A DNA stretch of 64,000 nucleotides from Streptomyces clavifer (GCA_014651175.1 BMWJ01000003.1:124001-188000); one strand, 5' to 3'. Shown: positions 37,439 through 46,023, counted from the first letter of the stretch. The notes: generated from the sequence alone by a model not told the origin. Numbers and translations: made by a program.

Positions 37439-38410
37439 ATGTCCGCACGTCCCGACCGCGCGCCCGGCCCGGACTTCTCGCTCAGCCCCGAGGAACTGGC
37501 GGCCTTCCACCGCGACGGCTACGCGGGCCCCTTCACCCTCTACGAGCCGGACGAGATCAACGCGATCTGGTCGCGCACCCGCCGGGAGCTCCTGGACCGC
37601 AGTGCCGCCGTCTACAGCGACGACGCCGCCGTGTCGGGGGCGACCAACATCTCCAACTACGACCGCCATCTCGACCACGCCTTCCTCGCCGACCACGTCA
37701 CCCGGCCCGAGATCGTCCACCGCGTGGCATCCGTCCTCGGCCCCGACGTGCTCTGCTGGCGCACCGAGTTCTTCCCCAAGTACCCCGGGGACGAGGGAAC
37801 CGACTGGCACCAGGCGGACACCTTCGCCAACGCTTCCGGAACCCCGCAGATCCAGTGGCCCGGAGGGTCCGACTTCGGCGGCACCATCACCGTCTGGTCC
37901 GCCTTCACCGAGGCGAGCGCGAAGATGGGCGCCCTCCAGTTCATCCCCGGCACCCATCGCACGATGCACTACGACGAGACCAAGCGGATGCACTACTCCC
38001 CGGACAGCAACACCTCCGTCGACAAGGACGGCGTCCGGCGCGGCTTCTTCGGATACGACTACCGGGAACTCCAGATCGACCCCGACTGGAAGCCGGACGA
38101 GTCGCAAGCGGTCTCGATGGAGATGCGTCCGGGGCAGTTCATCGTCTTCTGGTCCACCCTGATGCACGCCTCGCACCCGCACGAGGGGAGCACCAAGGAC
38201 ATGCGCATGGGCTTCGCCTCCCGCTATGTGCCCACCTCCGTGCGCGTCTATCCCGACACCGTCGCGATCGAGGAGTACGGCGGCAGGGTCGGCCTCGACC
38301 GCTACGGGGCCGTCTTGGTCAGCGGCGACGACGAGCACGGCCACAACCGCATCGCCGAACGCACCACCCGCGACCATCCCTTCACCACCAGGCCCCCGGT
38401 CCGGGCGTGA
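37439..38410 (+). CDS. SyrB2-type Fe(II)/2-oxoglutarate halogenase for a carrier-bound amino acid
   Basis: 323 aa cupin-fold enzyme that chlorinates an unactivated carbon of an aminoacyl-carrier. The iron site reads His124-Gln-Ala126 in [14 protein letters not shown], with the distal His243 in TLMHAS; Ala in place of the usual Asp/Glu leaves room for chloride and is the hallmark of SyrB2, CytC3 and related halogenases. The 2-oxoglutarate Arg262 in FASRYV is conserved. Identity to SyrB2 is high by eye over the whole length (for example [18 protein letters not shown] and [10 protein letters not shown]). GGAGGAC precedes the ATG. Substrate is most likely the Thr carried by the preceding didomain. 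Confidence 0.95.
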   Translation: MSARPDRAPGPDFSLSPEELAAFHRDGYAGPFTLYEPDEINAIWSRTRRELLDRSAAVYSDDAAVSGATNISNYDRHLDHAFLADHVTRPEIVHRVASVLGPDVLCWRTEFFPKYPGDEGTDWHQADTFANASGTPQIQWPGGSDFGGTITVWSAFTEASAKMGALQFIPGTHRTMHYDETKRMHYSPDSNTSVDKDGVRRGFFGYDYRELQIDPDWKPDESQAVSMEMRPGQFIVFWSTLMHASHPHEGSTKDMRMGFASRYVPTSVRVYPDTVAIEEYGGRVGLDRYGAVLVSGDDEHGHNRIAERTTRDHPFTTRPPVRA

Positions 38411-39651
38411 CGTCGCCCGCGACACGGACGGGCGTCGCCCCCGGCGCGTCCCCGGGGGACACACTCGCCCGTGCCCTGCTGGACACGGGCTCCGTCCTCC
38501 GCGCCGGCACCGGGCGGCTGCGGGTCGCGCCCACCTCACCGGTGAGCGCCGCCCGGCTCCCCGCGTTCCAGAGCCTGCTCGATCGCCTGTCCCGCGCGCT
38601 CGGACTTCCCGGACCGGAGCTCGTGGCGACCTCGGAGGGGCTGACCGCGCCGGAGCTCGCGGTCGGCCGCCGGCTGGCCGTGGGCAACACGGAAGGCGCT
38701 GGTCGCCCCGGAGACACGGCGGCTGCCGGGAACGCGGTCGTACCGGAGCTCGACGACCGGGCCGTGGCCGAGACCGCGCACCGGGCGCGCACAGCCTTCC
38801 CCGGCCCGCCCCTGGTGCTGACCGCGCGGGACGGCACACCCCTGCGGTGCTGGGCCGCCGGCCCCCCGGACGCTCCGGCCGTAGCCGTGGTCGGTGCCTG
38901 CGGGATGCCCGTCGGACTGACGGTGAACTGGCTCGCGGCACTCTCCACTCGGTACCGCGTGGTCACCTGGGAGAGCCGGGGGCTGTTCGCCACCGGTGAG
39001 GGAGCCGGGCCCGGCGGCCCGGTCGACCACTCCGTCGAGGCCCAGAGCGAGGACCTCCTCGCCGTTCTCGACGGGTTCGGCATCGCCAGGGCGCACGCAC
39101 TCGGCCTGTGCGGGGGCGTGGTGGTCGCGCTGGCCGCCGCCGCCCGATCCGAGCGGATCGACTCACTGAGCCTGTGGCACGGCGACTGGGAACTCGGCGA
39201 CGCGGCGCCCAAGACCACCCATCAGCGGGACATGGAGTCCCTGCTCGCCATGGCCGCCCGGGGCCCGAAGCAGGCGGCCGGGCTGCACCGGATACTCACT
39301 CGCCCCTCCACCCTGGACGGGCTGCGCCCCGATCTCGCCCACTACCTCGTCCACCCCTACACCACCGCAGAACTCCTCTACCGGTACGGGCAGTTGAACG
39401 GGACGCTGATGACCACCGACTGCCGGAAACTGCTCACCGCGCGCCAACCGGCCCTCGTCGTCACCAGCGACCAGGACACCACCGCGCACCCGGCCGGCTC
39501 CGTCCACGTCGCACGGCACCTGCCGGCCGCCGAGCTGCGCGTCCTGCCGACCGGGGACCACCTCGGCGCCTTCGACGCGCGGCCCCATCTCGTCACCCTG
39601 GCGGAGGAGTTCCTGCGCTCCGTGACCGACCACCCCCGGAAGGACACATGA
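38407..39651 (+). CDS. SyrC/CmaE-like alpha/beta-hydrolase aminoacyl transferase
   Basis: 414 aa. An unfamiliar N-terminal region of about 130 residues precedes an alpha/beta-hydrolase fold. The nucleophile elbow is GLCGG with Cys235 instead of Ser, the Asp is in TSDQDT and the His in TGDHLG. SyrC and CmaE use such a Cys to move an aminoacyl group between two carrier proteins. That role fits here, because the cluster encodes two separate carriers (in this gene's neighbours on both sides). The GTG start overlaps the halogenase stop by 4 bases. The transfer function is inferred from residue and context. Confidence 0.8.
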   Translation: MTSPATRTGVAPGASPGDTLARALLDTGSVLRAGTGRLRVAPTSPVSAARLPAFQSLLDRLSRALGLPGPELVATSEGLTAPELAVGRRLAVGNTEGAGRPGDTAAAGNAVVPELDDRAVAETAHRARTAFPGPPLVLTARDGTPLRCWAAGPPDAPAVAVVGACGMPVGLTVNWLAALSTRYRVVTWESRGLFATGEGAGPGGPVDHSVEAQSEDLLAVLDGFGIARAHALGLCGGVVVALAAAARSERIDSLSLWHGDWELGDAAPKTTHQRDMESLLAMAARGPKQAAGLHRILTRPSTLDGLRPDLAHYLVHPYTTAELLYRYGQLNGTLMTTDCRKLLTARQPALVVTSDQDTTAHPAGSVHVARHLPAAELRVLPTGDHLGAFDARPHLVTLAEEFLRSVTDHPRKDT

Positions 39652-41105
39652 ACGTCCACAGCGCGGCCGGGACCGGCCGCTCGACACCGGCCGCCGAGGT
39701 CCTCGCCCGGCATCCCGCCGTGGCCGAGGTCGTGATCGTCGACGAGCCGGGGACCCCCGGCGGCCACGCCCGGATCGTTCCGGACCGGGAGACGGCCCGG
39801 ACTCTGAGCCGGTCCGTCGTCCTCGAAGCGGCGGACCGGCTCGGCGGCCTCGCCTGGCACGAGCCCGCCGACACGATCCGGGTGGCCGGTCTCAACCGGG
39901 GCGAGACCGACTTCCTGTATCGGGAGATCTTCGTCGAGGGCGCCTACTTCCGGCACGGCATCACCCTGCCCCGGGCACCGGTCGTGCTCGACGTGGGGGC
40001 GAACATCGGCATGTTCTCCCTCCGTGCCGGGCTCGCGGCGCCCGGCGCCCGGGTCATCGCCGTCGAGCCGGTGGCCGAACTCGCCGCCGCCGTACGCCTC
40101 AACGCCGAACTCCACGGGCTGGACGTCACGGTGCTGCAGACCGCGCTCGGGCGGAAGCAGGGCGAGACCTCGTTCACGTTCTATCCGCACAACAGCGTGA
40201 TGTCCGGGCGGTACGCGGACGCGGCGCAGGACGCGGAGGTGCTGCGCGGCTACCTGCTGACCGGTGACGACGCGGGGGCGGAGAGCGCGGGCGAGGACCC
40301 GGGCGGGGACGGCCGGTCGCGTTCCCTGGACCGGCTCGTCGGCGACCGGCTGGCCGCACGCCCGCGCCGGGTCCCCGTCACCACCCTCGGCAACGTGATC
40401 CGCGACCACGGCCTCACCCGCGTGGACCTGCTGAAGATCGACGTGGAGAAGGCCGAGTCCGAGGTCCTGGCGGGACTCGACGAGGAGACCTGGGAGCGCG
40501 TGGAGCAGGTCGTGGTGGAGGTCCACGACATCGAGGGGCGCCTGCAGGAAGTCCTGGGAACGCTGCGGGACCGGGGGTTCGACGTCACGCATGACCAGGA
40601 TCCCCGACTGGCGTTGACCCCTTGTCACAATGTGTACGCCCGGCGCCCCCGGGCCGGCGTCGGCGCCCCTCCCGCCCCCGTCTTCGACGGCGTCCCCACC
40701 CTGCGCCGGCTGGAGGGGGAACTGCGCGAACTCCTCGCCCGCGCACTGCCGTCGGCCCCACCGCCGGGGCGCTGGACGGCCGTCCCCCACCTCGGCCCCG
40801 CTCCTGGGGCCCCCGCACCGGCCACGCCCGCATCACCGGCCCCGGCGGCCGTCGCACCCGAGAGGGTCGCCGTCCTCGCGCGCGCCTGGACCGACCTGTT
40901 CGGTGCGGACGCCCTACGCTCGGGCGCCGACTTCTTCGAACTCGGCGGCGACTCGCTGACCGCGGTCCGGCTGCTGGCCCGGGTGGAGGACGAGCTGGGC
41001 CCGGACGCCCTCACCCCGGATCTGATCTTCACCGACGGCACATTCGCGGGGCTGGCCGCCGCCCTGGGAAGCGGCCGGCCAGCCGGGGAAGTGCCGCGTC
41101 CCTGA
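39648..41105 (+). CDS. FkbM-family methyltransferase fused to a carrier protein
   Basis: 485 aa. Residues about 14-50 (VLARHPAVAEVVIVDE) look like the tail end of an adenylation domain. The methyltransferase core follows, with the SAM motif VLDVGANIGMF at 113-123, GARVIAVEP and the later RVDLLKIDVEKAE. A Pro/Ala linker (about 365-400) leads to a carrier domain with Ser436 in FFELGGDSLTA. FkbM enzymes are usually O-methyltransferases. The protein is probably the receiver of the aminoacyl group moved by the SyrC-like enzyme and methylates it in place. ATG overlaps the previous stop by 4 bases; GGAAGGA precedes it. Confidence 0.85.
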   Translation: MNVHSAAGTGRSTPAAEVLARHPAVAEVVIVDEPGTPGGHARIVPDRETARTLSRSVVLEAADRLGGLAWHEPADTIRVAGLNRGETDFLYREIFVEGAYFRHGITLPRAPVVLDVGANIGMFSLRAGLAAPGARVIAVEPVAELAAAVRLNAELHGLDVTVLQTALGRKQGETSFTFYPHNSVMSGRYADAAQDAEVLRGYLLTGDDAGAESAGEDPGGDGRSRSLDRLVGDRLAARPRRVPVTTLGNVIRDHGLTRVDLLKIDVEKAESEVLAGLDEETWERVEQVVVEVHDIEGRLQEVLGTLRDRGFDVTHDQDPRLALTPCHNVYARRPRAGVGAPPAPVFDGVPTLRRLEGELRELLARALPSAPPPGRWTAVPHLGPAPGAPAPATPASPAPAAVAPERVAVLARAWTDLFGADALRSGADFFELGGDSLTAVRLLARVEDELGPDALTPDLIFTDGTFAGLAAALGSGRPAGEVPRP

Positions 41106-41186
41106 GCGCCGTGCGGCCGGGACACCGGCACCGTGCGGCGCCACCCGCCCAGCCCGCCGACCTGCGGCACCTCACAGGAGGACGTG

Positions 41187-41987
41187 ATGAACATCCGGGC
41201 CGAGCACCCTCCTCAGGACCCGGCGGGGCGCTGGTTCCGCCGCCTCGCGCCCCGCCCGGCGGCCTGCCTGACCCTGGTCTGCGTGCCGCACGCGGGCGCC
41301 GGAACCGCCGCCTTCGGGCCGTGGGCCGACCTGTTGCCCCCCGAGATCGAGCCGGTGGCCGTGCGGCTGCCCGGACGGGAGAGCCGGCTGCGCGATCCCG
41401 TGCCGTCGGACTGGCCGGCCCTGGCGCAGGAGTTCTCCCTCGCCCTGGAGCGGTGGATCACCGGCCCCTACCTGCTGTTCGGACACAGCATGGGCGCGAT
41501 GCTGGTCTACGAGGCCGTCGTGCGCGGCCTGGCCCGCCCACCCGTGCGCGTGCTGCTGTCGGGCTGCCGGGCGCCCCATGTGCCCCGCGCCCTGCCGGCC
41601 ATCCACGATCTGCCGACCGAGCGGTTCCGTGCCGAGCTCGGCCGACTGGCCGGCACCCCGGGGGCGGTGATCGCGGCCCCTCGGCTGATGGCCCTGCTGG
41701 AGCCCTCGCTCCGCGCCGACATCCGGCTCGCCGAGACCTGGTCCCGGCCCGCCGGCGCCGCCGACGTCCTGCCGGTGCCCGCCACCGTCTTCGCCGGCCT
41801 GGACGACGCGGTGGCGCCGCCCGCCGCGGTGTCCGCCTGGCGGTCCCTGGCCCCGCACGGGTTCCGGCGGAGGCAGGTCGGGGGCGGACACTTCTTCCCC
41901 TACGAACGCGCCCCCGAGTTCCTCGGACTGCTCAACGACGAGCTCGCCCTGTGCCTCGGCACGCCACGGAGGAGCCACCCATCGTGA
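41187..41987 (+). CDS. Type II thioesterase
   Basis: 266 aa alpha/beta hydrolase of the editing thioesterase family: CVPHAGAGTAAFGPW at the start, nucleophile in FGHSMGA and His in GGGHFFPYE. Type II enzymes clear stalled or wrong groups from carrier proteins; in a pathway without a terminal thioesterase domain it could also release the final product. CAGGAGG lies 5 bases before the ATG. It overlaps the next gene by 4 bases. Confidence 0.92.
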   Translation: MNIRAEHPPQDPAGRWFRRLAPRPAACLTLVCVPHAGAGTAAFGPWADLLPPEIEPVAVRLPGRESRLRDPVPSDWPALAQEFSLALERWITGPYLLFGHSMGAMLVYEAVVRGLARPPVRVLLSGCRAPHVPRALPAIHDLPTERFRAELGRLAGTPGAVIAAPRLMALLEPSLRADIRLAETWSRPAGAADVLPVPATVFAGLDDAVAPPAAVSAWRSLAPHGFRRRQVGGGHFFPYERAPEFLGLLNDELALCLGTPRRSHPS

Positions 41988-43174
41988 AATCACCCTATTT
42001 CACCCTCGAACACGAGGCCTTCCGCGCTGAGGTCCGGGCCTTCCTCGACGCCGAGGTGGTCCCGCACGCGGCCCGCTGGGACGAGACGGGAAGTGTGCCC
42101 CCGGAATTGTGGAAGAGCCTGGGGCGGCGCGGCTGGCTGGGCCTGGCGCACCCGAAGGAGGCTGACGGCGGCGCGCGTGACCTGTTCACCTCCGTGGTCT
42201 TCCTGGAGGAACTCGGCCGCACCGGCTTCGGCGGGCTGCGGGCGGCCGTCTCGGTGCACGCCTACATGGCCACCCACTACCTCGCCCGGTTCGGCGGGCC
42301 CGAGCTGGTCCGGACCCATCTGGCACCGGCCGTGCGCGGGGACCGGGTCTCGGCACTGGCCATCACCGAGCCCGGGGCGGGCGCCGACCTCTCCGGGTTG
42401 TCCGTCACCGCCGAGCGGGTGGGCGACCGGTTCGTGGTCGACGGCGTCAAGTCGATGGTCAGCAACGGCATGACCGCCGACTTCCTGGTCGTCGCCGTGC
42501 GGACCGGCCCGGCCGGCCAGGGCCCGCGCGGGGCCACCGGGCTCTCCCTGCTGGTGGTCGACACCGACCTGCCCGGAATCACCCGGGTCCGGCAGCGCAC
42601 CCTCGGCTGGCGCTCGGCCGGTACCGCCGCCCTCACCTTCCACTCGGTCCACGTCCCCGCCGATCGCGTCGTCGGCCGGCTCGACCACGGCTTCTACTAC
42701 CTGATGCGCGGGCTGCAACTGGAACGCCTGGTGGCGGCCGTGCTGGCCGTGGGCGGTGCGGAACGGGCTCTGGAGGACCTGTGCGCCTTCCTCCGGGAGC
42801 GTTCCGTGGCCGGCAGCGTCCTCGCCGGGCGTCAGGCGCTGGTGCACCGGATCGCGGACCTCAGCACCGACCTGGCCGCGACGCGTCAACTCGTCCACCA
42901 CACCGCCTGGTTGTACGAGCAGGGCGGCCTGCCCGCAGTGGAGTGCTCCATGGCCAAGCTGCGTGCCACGGAGCTCGCCTGCCGGGTTGCCGACGCAGCC
43001 CTGCAGTTGCAGGGCTCGCACGGCTATATGGAGGAGTCCTCGGCGGCCCGGGCCCATCGCGACGCCCGCGCCGCCACCATCGCCGCCGGTCCCAGCGAGG
43101 TCCTGCGCGACCTCATCGGCCGGGACCGGCTGAACCAGCCCGGCACCCCGGCGTCCCCCGCGAGGAGGGCATGA
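41984..43174 (+). CDS. Acyl-CoA-dehydrogenase-like flavoprotein acting on a carrier-bound substrate
   Basis: 396 aa with the ACAD fold: N-terminal helices, ALAITEPGAGAD for flavin, and the C-terminal QLQGSHGYMEE and AHRDAR blocks. The usual catalytic Glu near the C-terminus (in YEGTSEI of most family members) is replaced: the segment reads IAAGPSEV with Ala367-Ala368. A Glu does occur at the isovaleryl-CoA-dehydrogenase-type position, Glu247 in GLQLERLV. Kutzneride KtzA is an ACAD relative that closes a cyclopropane on a gamma-chlorinated aminoacyl carrier; an analogous role or an alpha,beta-oxidation is possible here. GTG start overlaps the thioesterase stop. Confidence 0.88.
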   Translation: MKSPYFTLEHEAFRAEVRAFLDAEVVPHAARWDETGSVPPELWKSLGRRGWLGLAHPKEADGGARDLFTSVVFLEELGRTGFGGLRAAVSVHAYMATHYLARFGGPELVRTHLAPAVRGDRVSALAITEPGAGADLSGLSVTAERVGDRFVVDGVKSMVSNGMTADFLVVAVRTGPAGQGPRGATGLSLLVVDTDLPGITRVRQRTLGWRSAGTAALTFHSVHVPADRVVGRLDHGFYYLMRGLQLERLVAAVLAVGGAERALEDLCAFLRERSVAGSVLAGRQALVHRIADLSTDLAATRQLVHHTAWLYEQGGLPAVECSMAKLRATELACRVADAALQLQGSHGYMEESSAARAHRDARAATIAAGPSEVLRDLIGRDRLNQPGTPASPARRA

Positions 43175-43258
43175 GGGCCGACACGACGGCTACGGTCCGT
43201 ACGCCGGCAGCGCGGGCCCGCCGGCCCATGGGGCGCGTGCCCGTCACCGGCGTCACTC

Positions 43259-44971
43259 TCAGCCCGGGAAGACGGGCTCACCTTCGCCCAGGACCGATTC
43301 GTCGCGCAGGCTGGTGCGGAGCATGCCTTCCCGGTGGAGGCGCTCTTCGAGCTCCAGCACCTCGACGGCGGCCTCGCGCGGGCAGGAGCTCGCCACTCCG
43401 ATCAGGCCCCAGCGCCCGGGTACCGCGGTGATCGCCCGCGCCCACCCCTGGGAACTCCGGCGTTGCACGCCGTCCTCCAACCGCTTCAGATCGGTGTCGG
43501 CGGCCGGGCGCACCACCTTCGTGGCCGCGTACACCCCGTCCCGGCGTCCGGCCCGCTCCCGGGCCTCGGCCAGCAGCGCCCGTACGTACTCCGCGCCGTT
43601 CGAGGAGAGATTGAGATCCTGCATGGCGACCACCGGGGTCGATCCGAACCGGCCGCCCAGCCGGGCGATCGCGAAGTCGACACCGCCCTTGACGAAACCG
43701 AGGTCGCGGCCCGCCCCCCGGAACGCCTCGTACAGTCCTGCCATGCCCTCGCGCGCGGTGCGGAACTGTTCGGGGGTGATACCGAAGCGCGCGCAGGTGC
43801 CCTCGTCCACGTAGACACTGCCCTCCCACACGCTGCCCCGGGTGATCTGCACCGTTCCGCCCTCGGCCAGTCCGCCGGCCGCCACGTGCACGGAGGGCGC
43901 GAGGATGAACTCGTAGCCGGGGACCCGGTGGCGCAGGTAGTGCGTGTGGGCCTCCAGGACGTAGTCCTCCTCCGACTCCATCGCCTGCCGGGCCAAGGCG
44001 TCCAGGGTGTCGGCGTCCGCCAGCGGTACCGCCGTCCTGATCCGGTCTCCGGTCAGCGCCTCGGCGGGCTTGAAGCAGCCCAGCTCCAGCCCGTACCGCT
44101 CCACCAGCAGCCCCGCGGCCTCCCGCACCTGACGGGACATCGACTTCTCGTCGGCGCCCGCCCGGGAGATCGAGTACCCGGGCAGCCTCGGCAGGACCAC
44201 GCCGAACTCGGCGTGGAACGGCGTCAGTGCGAACTCGGCGTCGAGGAGGGCTCCGGGTTCGCCCGGTGAGACGGGGCCACCGAGGGTGCGGGCCGCCTCA
44301 GGGGTGGGATAGAGGGTGGTCTTGCGGTTCCACCCCTCGGCGACCTCCGGGCCGTTCGCGTCCACGCCCAGGACGTCCAGCCCCGCGGCACGCTTGAGCC
44401 AGAGCAGCAGCAGTCGAGCCTCGGCGTCCATCGCGAACAGGCGCACCACTGTCGCCGGTACGTCCCTCAGCTGCCGGATCAGCAGCGCCAGGGGCGGGGC
44501 CGGGCGCTCGGAGGGCTCGGAGGCCGCGAGGGTGAGCAGGGCATGTGTGAGGTAGTAGTAGCGCGGTTCGTCGACCTCCACCGGCACCGCTTCGGAGGCG
44601 GCCACCGCCTGCCGCCACGCCTCGCCGCGCCCGACCACCAGGTCGCCGGGCGCGGCCAGGTAGACGGATCGGGCCTCACTGTAAGCGGGGAAGTCGTCGG
44701 GCGAAGCCCCCCGCGCGAGCTTGGCCACGTCCGCCTCGAAGCAGCCCTTGAGGGTGGAGGCGGTCCCCAGCACGATCGCCGGCACGGCCCCGCGCGGCAC
44801 ACCGGAGGGACGCAGCTCCTTCTCGGCGGCGACCTCGGCGGCGGCGAGGCCGATGCCCAACAACCGTCGGGACAGCCCGTCCAGCTCCGCGTGCGACAAC
44901 AGCTCCGGACCTGTACAGAACCCTTCCCATGCCAGCGTCCTGCCCTTGTGAACAACGGTCTGCGCAGCCAT
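43259..44971 (-). CDS. Probable ATP-grasp-like carboxylate ligase, convergent with the halogenase cluster
   Basis: 570 aa soluble protein. The N-terminal part has segments seen in pre-ATP-grasp domains (VDANGPEVAEGWNRKTTLYPT around residue 210), the middle has YEFILAPSVHVAAGG, and the C-terminal part carries GFVKGGVDFAIARL followed by VVAMQDLNLSSNGAEY. The last resembles the metal-binding Asp-x-Asn segment of ATP-grasp enzymes. If so it would join a carboxylate to an amine with ATP and could make a dipeptide or amide from the cluster's amino acid. The family call is tentative. The ATG at 44971 has a short GGAG upstream; longer in-frame extension runs into a regulator remnant. Confidence 0.5.
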   Translation of the reverse strand: MAAQTVVHKGRTLAWEGFCTGPELLSHAELDGLSRRLLGIGLAAAEVAAEKELRPSGVPRGAVPAIVLGTASTLKGCFEADVAKLARGASPDDFPAYSEARSVYLAAPGDLVVGRGEAWRQAVAASEAVPVEVDEPRYYYLTHALLTLAASEPSERPAPPLALLIRQLRDVPATVVRLFAMDAEARLLLLWLKRAAGLDVLGVDANGPEVAEGWNRKTTLYPTPEAARTLGGPVSPGEPGALLDAEFALTPFHAEFGVVLPRLPGYSISRAGADEKSMSRQVREAAGLLVERYGLELGCFKPAEALTGDRIRTAVPLADADTLDALARQAMESEEDYVLEAHTHYLRHRVPGYEFILAPSVHVAAGGLAEGGTVQITRGSVWEGSVYVDEGTCARFGITPEQFRTAREGMAGLYEAFRGAGRDLGFVKGGVDFAIARLGGRFGSTPVVAMQDLNLSSNGAEYVRALLAEARERAGRRDGVYAATKVVRPAADTDLKRLEDGVQRRSSQGWARAITAVPGRWGLIGVASSCPREAAVEVLELEERLHREGMLRTSLRDESVLGEGEPVFPG

Positions 44972-45653
44972 CACACCACTCCAGGCGCCACTACGAAAAG
45001 GAACCGGTCGGACACAGTCTGTAGGGCCGGCGGCCCCGGAGCCAAGGGGCGCCAGGGGTGATGGCCGGATCGTCGCACGGATGGGGGGCTGCCACCGCGT
45101 CACCTCGGGTGAGGTGCGCCGGCGGGGTCGGGCTGCCGCGCGGGGCGGCGAGGAATCGACCCGGACCTGTCCGTCGGTTCCGGCGATGGCGAGCTTCTCG
45201 TGGTCCAGCTCCGTCTCTCCGGCCCGGGCGTGATCGAGCAAGGTCTGACCGCCGATGCGCAGAGCCATGTGGTGGCGGGCCCACAGCCTGCGGAACTCCT
45301 CGCTGCACACCGGCAGCTCGCCGACCACCGCGGACAACTGCTGGGCGAGGGCATGGACAAGCCTGATCGTCGGGCTTGGTCCGTGCGGAAGGACGTCGTT
45401 GCAGCCGGTGCTTGTCGGTGGTGAGGGTGCTGCGGCACAGGGCAGGCGTGCGGCCAGTCGTCGGGCATGGGGTCGGTGACCTTGAGGCGGGACGGGCAGA
45501 CGGTGCGGCCGTGGCCGTCGTGAGCCTCTGGGTGCGCTTGCTCGACCGTTCCCGCGCATCGAGCACCCGTACGAGACACGTCAGCTGCTCCCCCCACAAA
45601 GCCGCTCCGGCACTTCGGGCGAGCATCGGACGAGCAGACGATCTTGAAGCAAC
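44972..45653. other. Non-coding border of the halogenase region
   Basis: About 680 bases with no intact gene. Part of it (45140-45400) is a decayed regulator gene on the minus strand; the remainder shows nothing I can name. Confidence 0.5.
45140..45400 (-). pseudogene. Remnant of an MmyB-type XRE-family regulator
   Basis: A minus-strand frame gives SAVVGELPVCSEEFRRLWAR, then ETELDHEKLAIAGTDGQV, which are typical of the C-terminal ligand-binding domain of MmyB-like helix-turn-helix regulators. The N-terminal HTH and most of the binding domain are absent, and the frame has no proper start. It is therefore a truncated relic. Confidence 0.65.
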
Positions 45654-45681
45654 AAAAAAGGCCCCCGCTCCTGCGGGGGCC
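45654..45681 (-). terminator. Rho-independent terminator of the CAT tRNA gene
   Basis: On the minus strand GGCCCCCGC and GCGGGGGCC pair around a four-base loop and are followed by six T. It lies about 45 bases past the tRNA 3' end. Confidence 0.92.
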
Positions 45682-45727
45682 TACCTGTTGTTCCTGGTCA
45701 AACAGGTGAACCGTTACGGCTCTACGG

Positions 45728-45801
45728 TGGGGCGGGTGGGACTCGAACCCACGGCCGACGGATTATGAGTCCGCTGCTCTAACCGGCTGAGCTACCGCCC
45801 C
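45728..45801 (-). tRNA. tRNA with CAT anticodon (elongator Met or lysidine-type Ile)
   Basis: 74 nt cloverleaf. The acceptor stem GGGGCGG pairs with CCGCCCC, the anticodon loop is CTCATAA, and the T loop GTTCGAGTC is standard. No CCA is encoded. The anticodon cannot tell elongator Met from Ile2. Confidence 0.93.
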
Positions 45802-45990
45802 GTTTCGGCGTGGCGCGTACATGTGTACGCGCCGTCTGCCGCAGCATAGCCGGTCATACGATCTCTCGCTGCGGTTGGCTGCCTTCACGTGACCATGAAG
45901 ACAGCGCTGCGTGCTGCCCGGTTCCGGGCGTCCCGAAGTCACCCCGAAAGAGTCACCGGAGCGTCCGCGGGCGGCCTCCGGGGGCACGCG

Positions 45991-46011
45991 AAAAAGGACC
46001 CCGAAGGGTCC
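45991..46011 (-). terminator. Rho-independent terminator of the tRNA-Asn pair
   Basis: On the minus strand GGACCC, loop TTCG, GGGTCC, then five T, starting about 13 bases past the first tRNA-Asn 3' end. Confidence 0.9.
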
Positions 46012-46023
46012 TCTTCCGTTCCG

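Noticed and set aside
44972-45559. Extension of the ATP-grasp-like gene upstream to about 766 residues
   Set aside because: The added part is a regulator remnant in the same frame by chance, and the ATG at 44971 gives a natural protein start.
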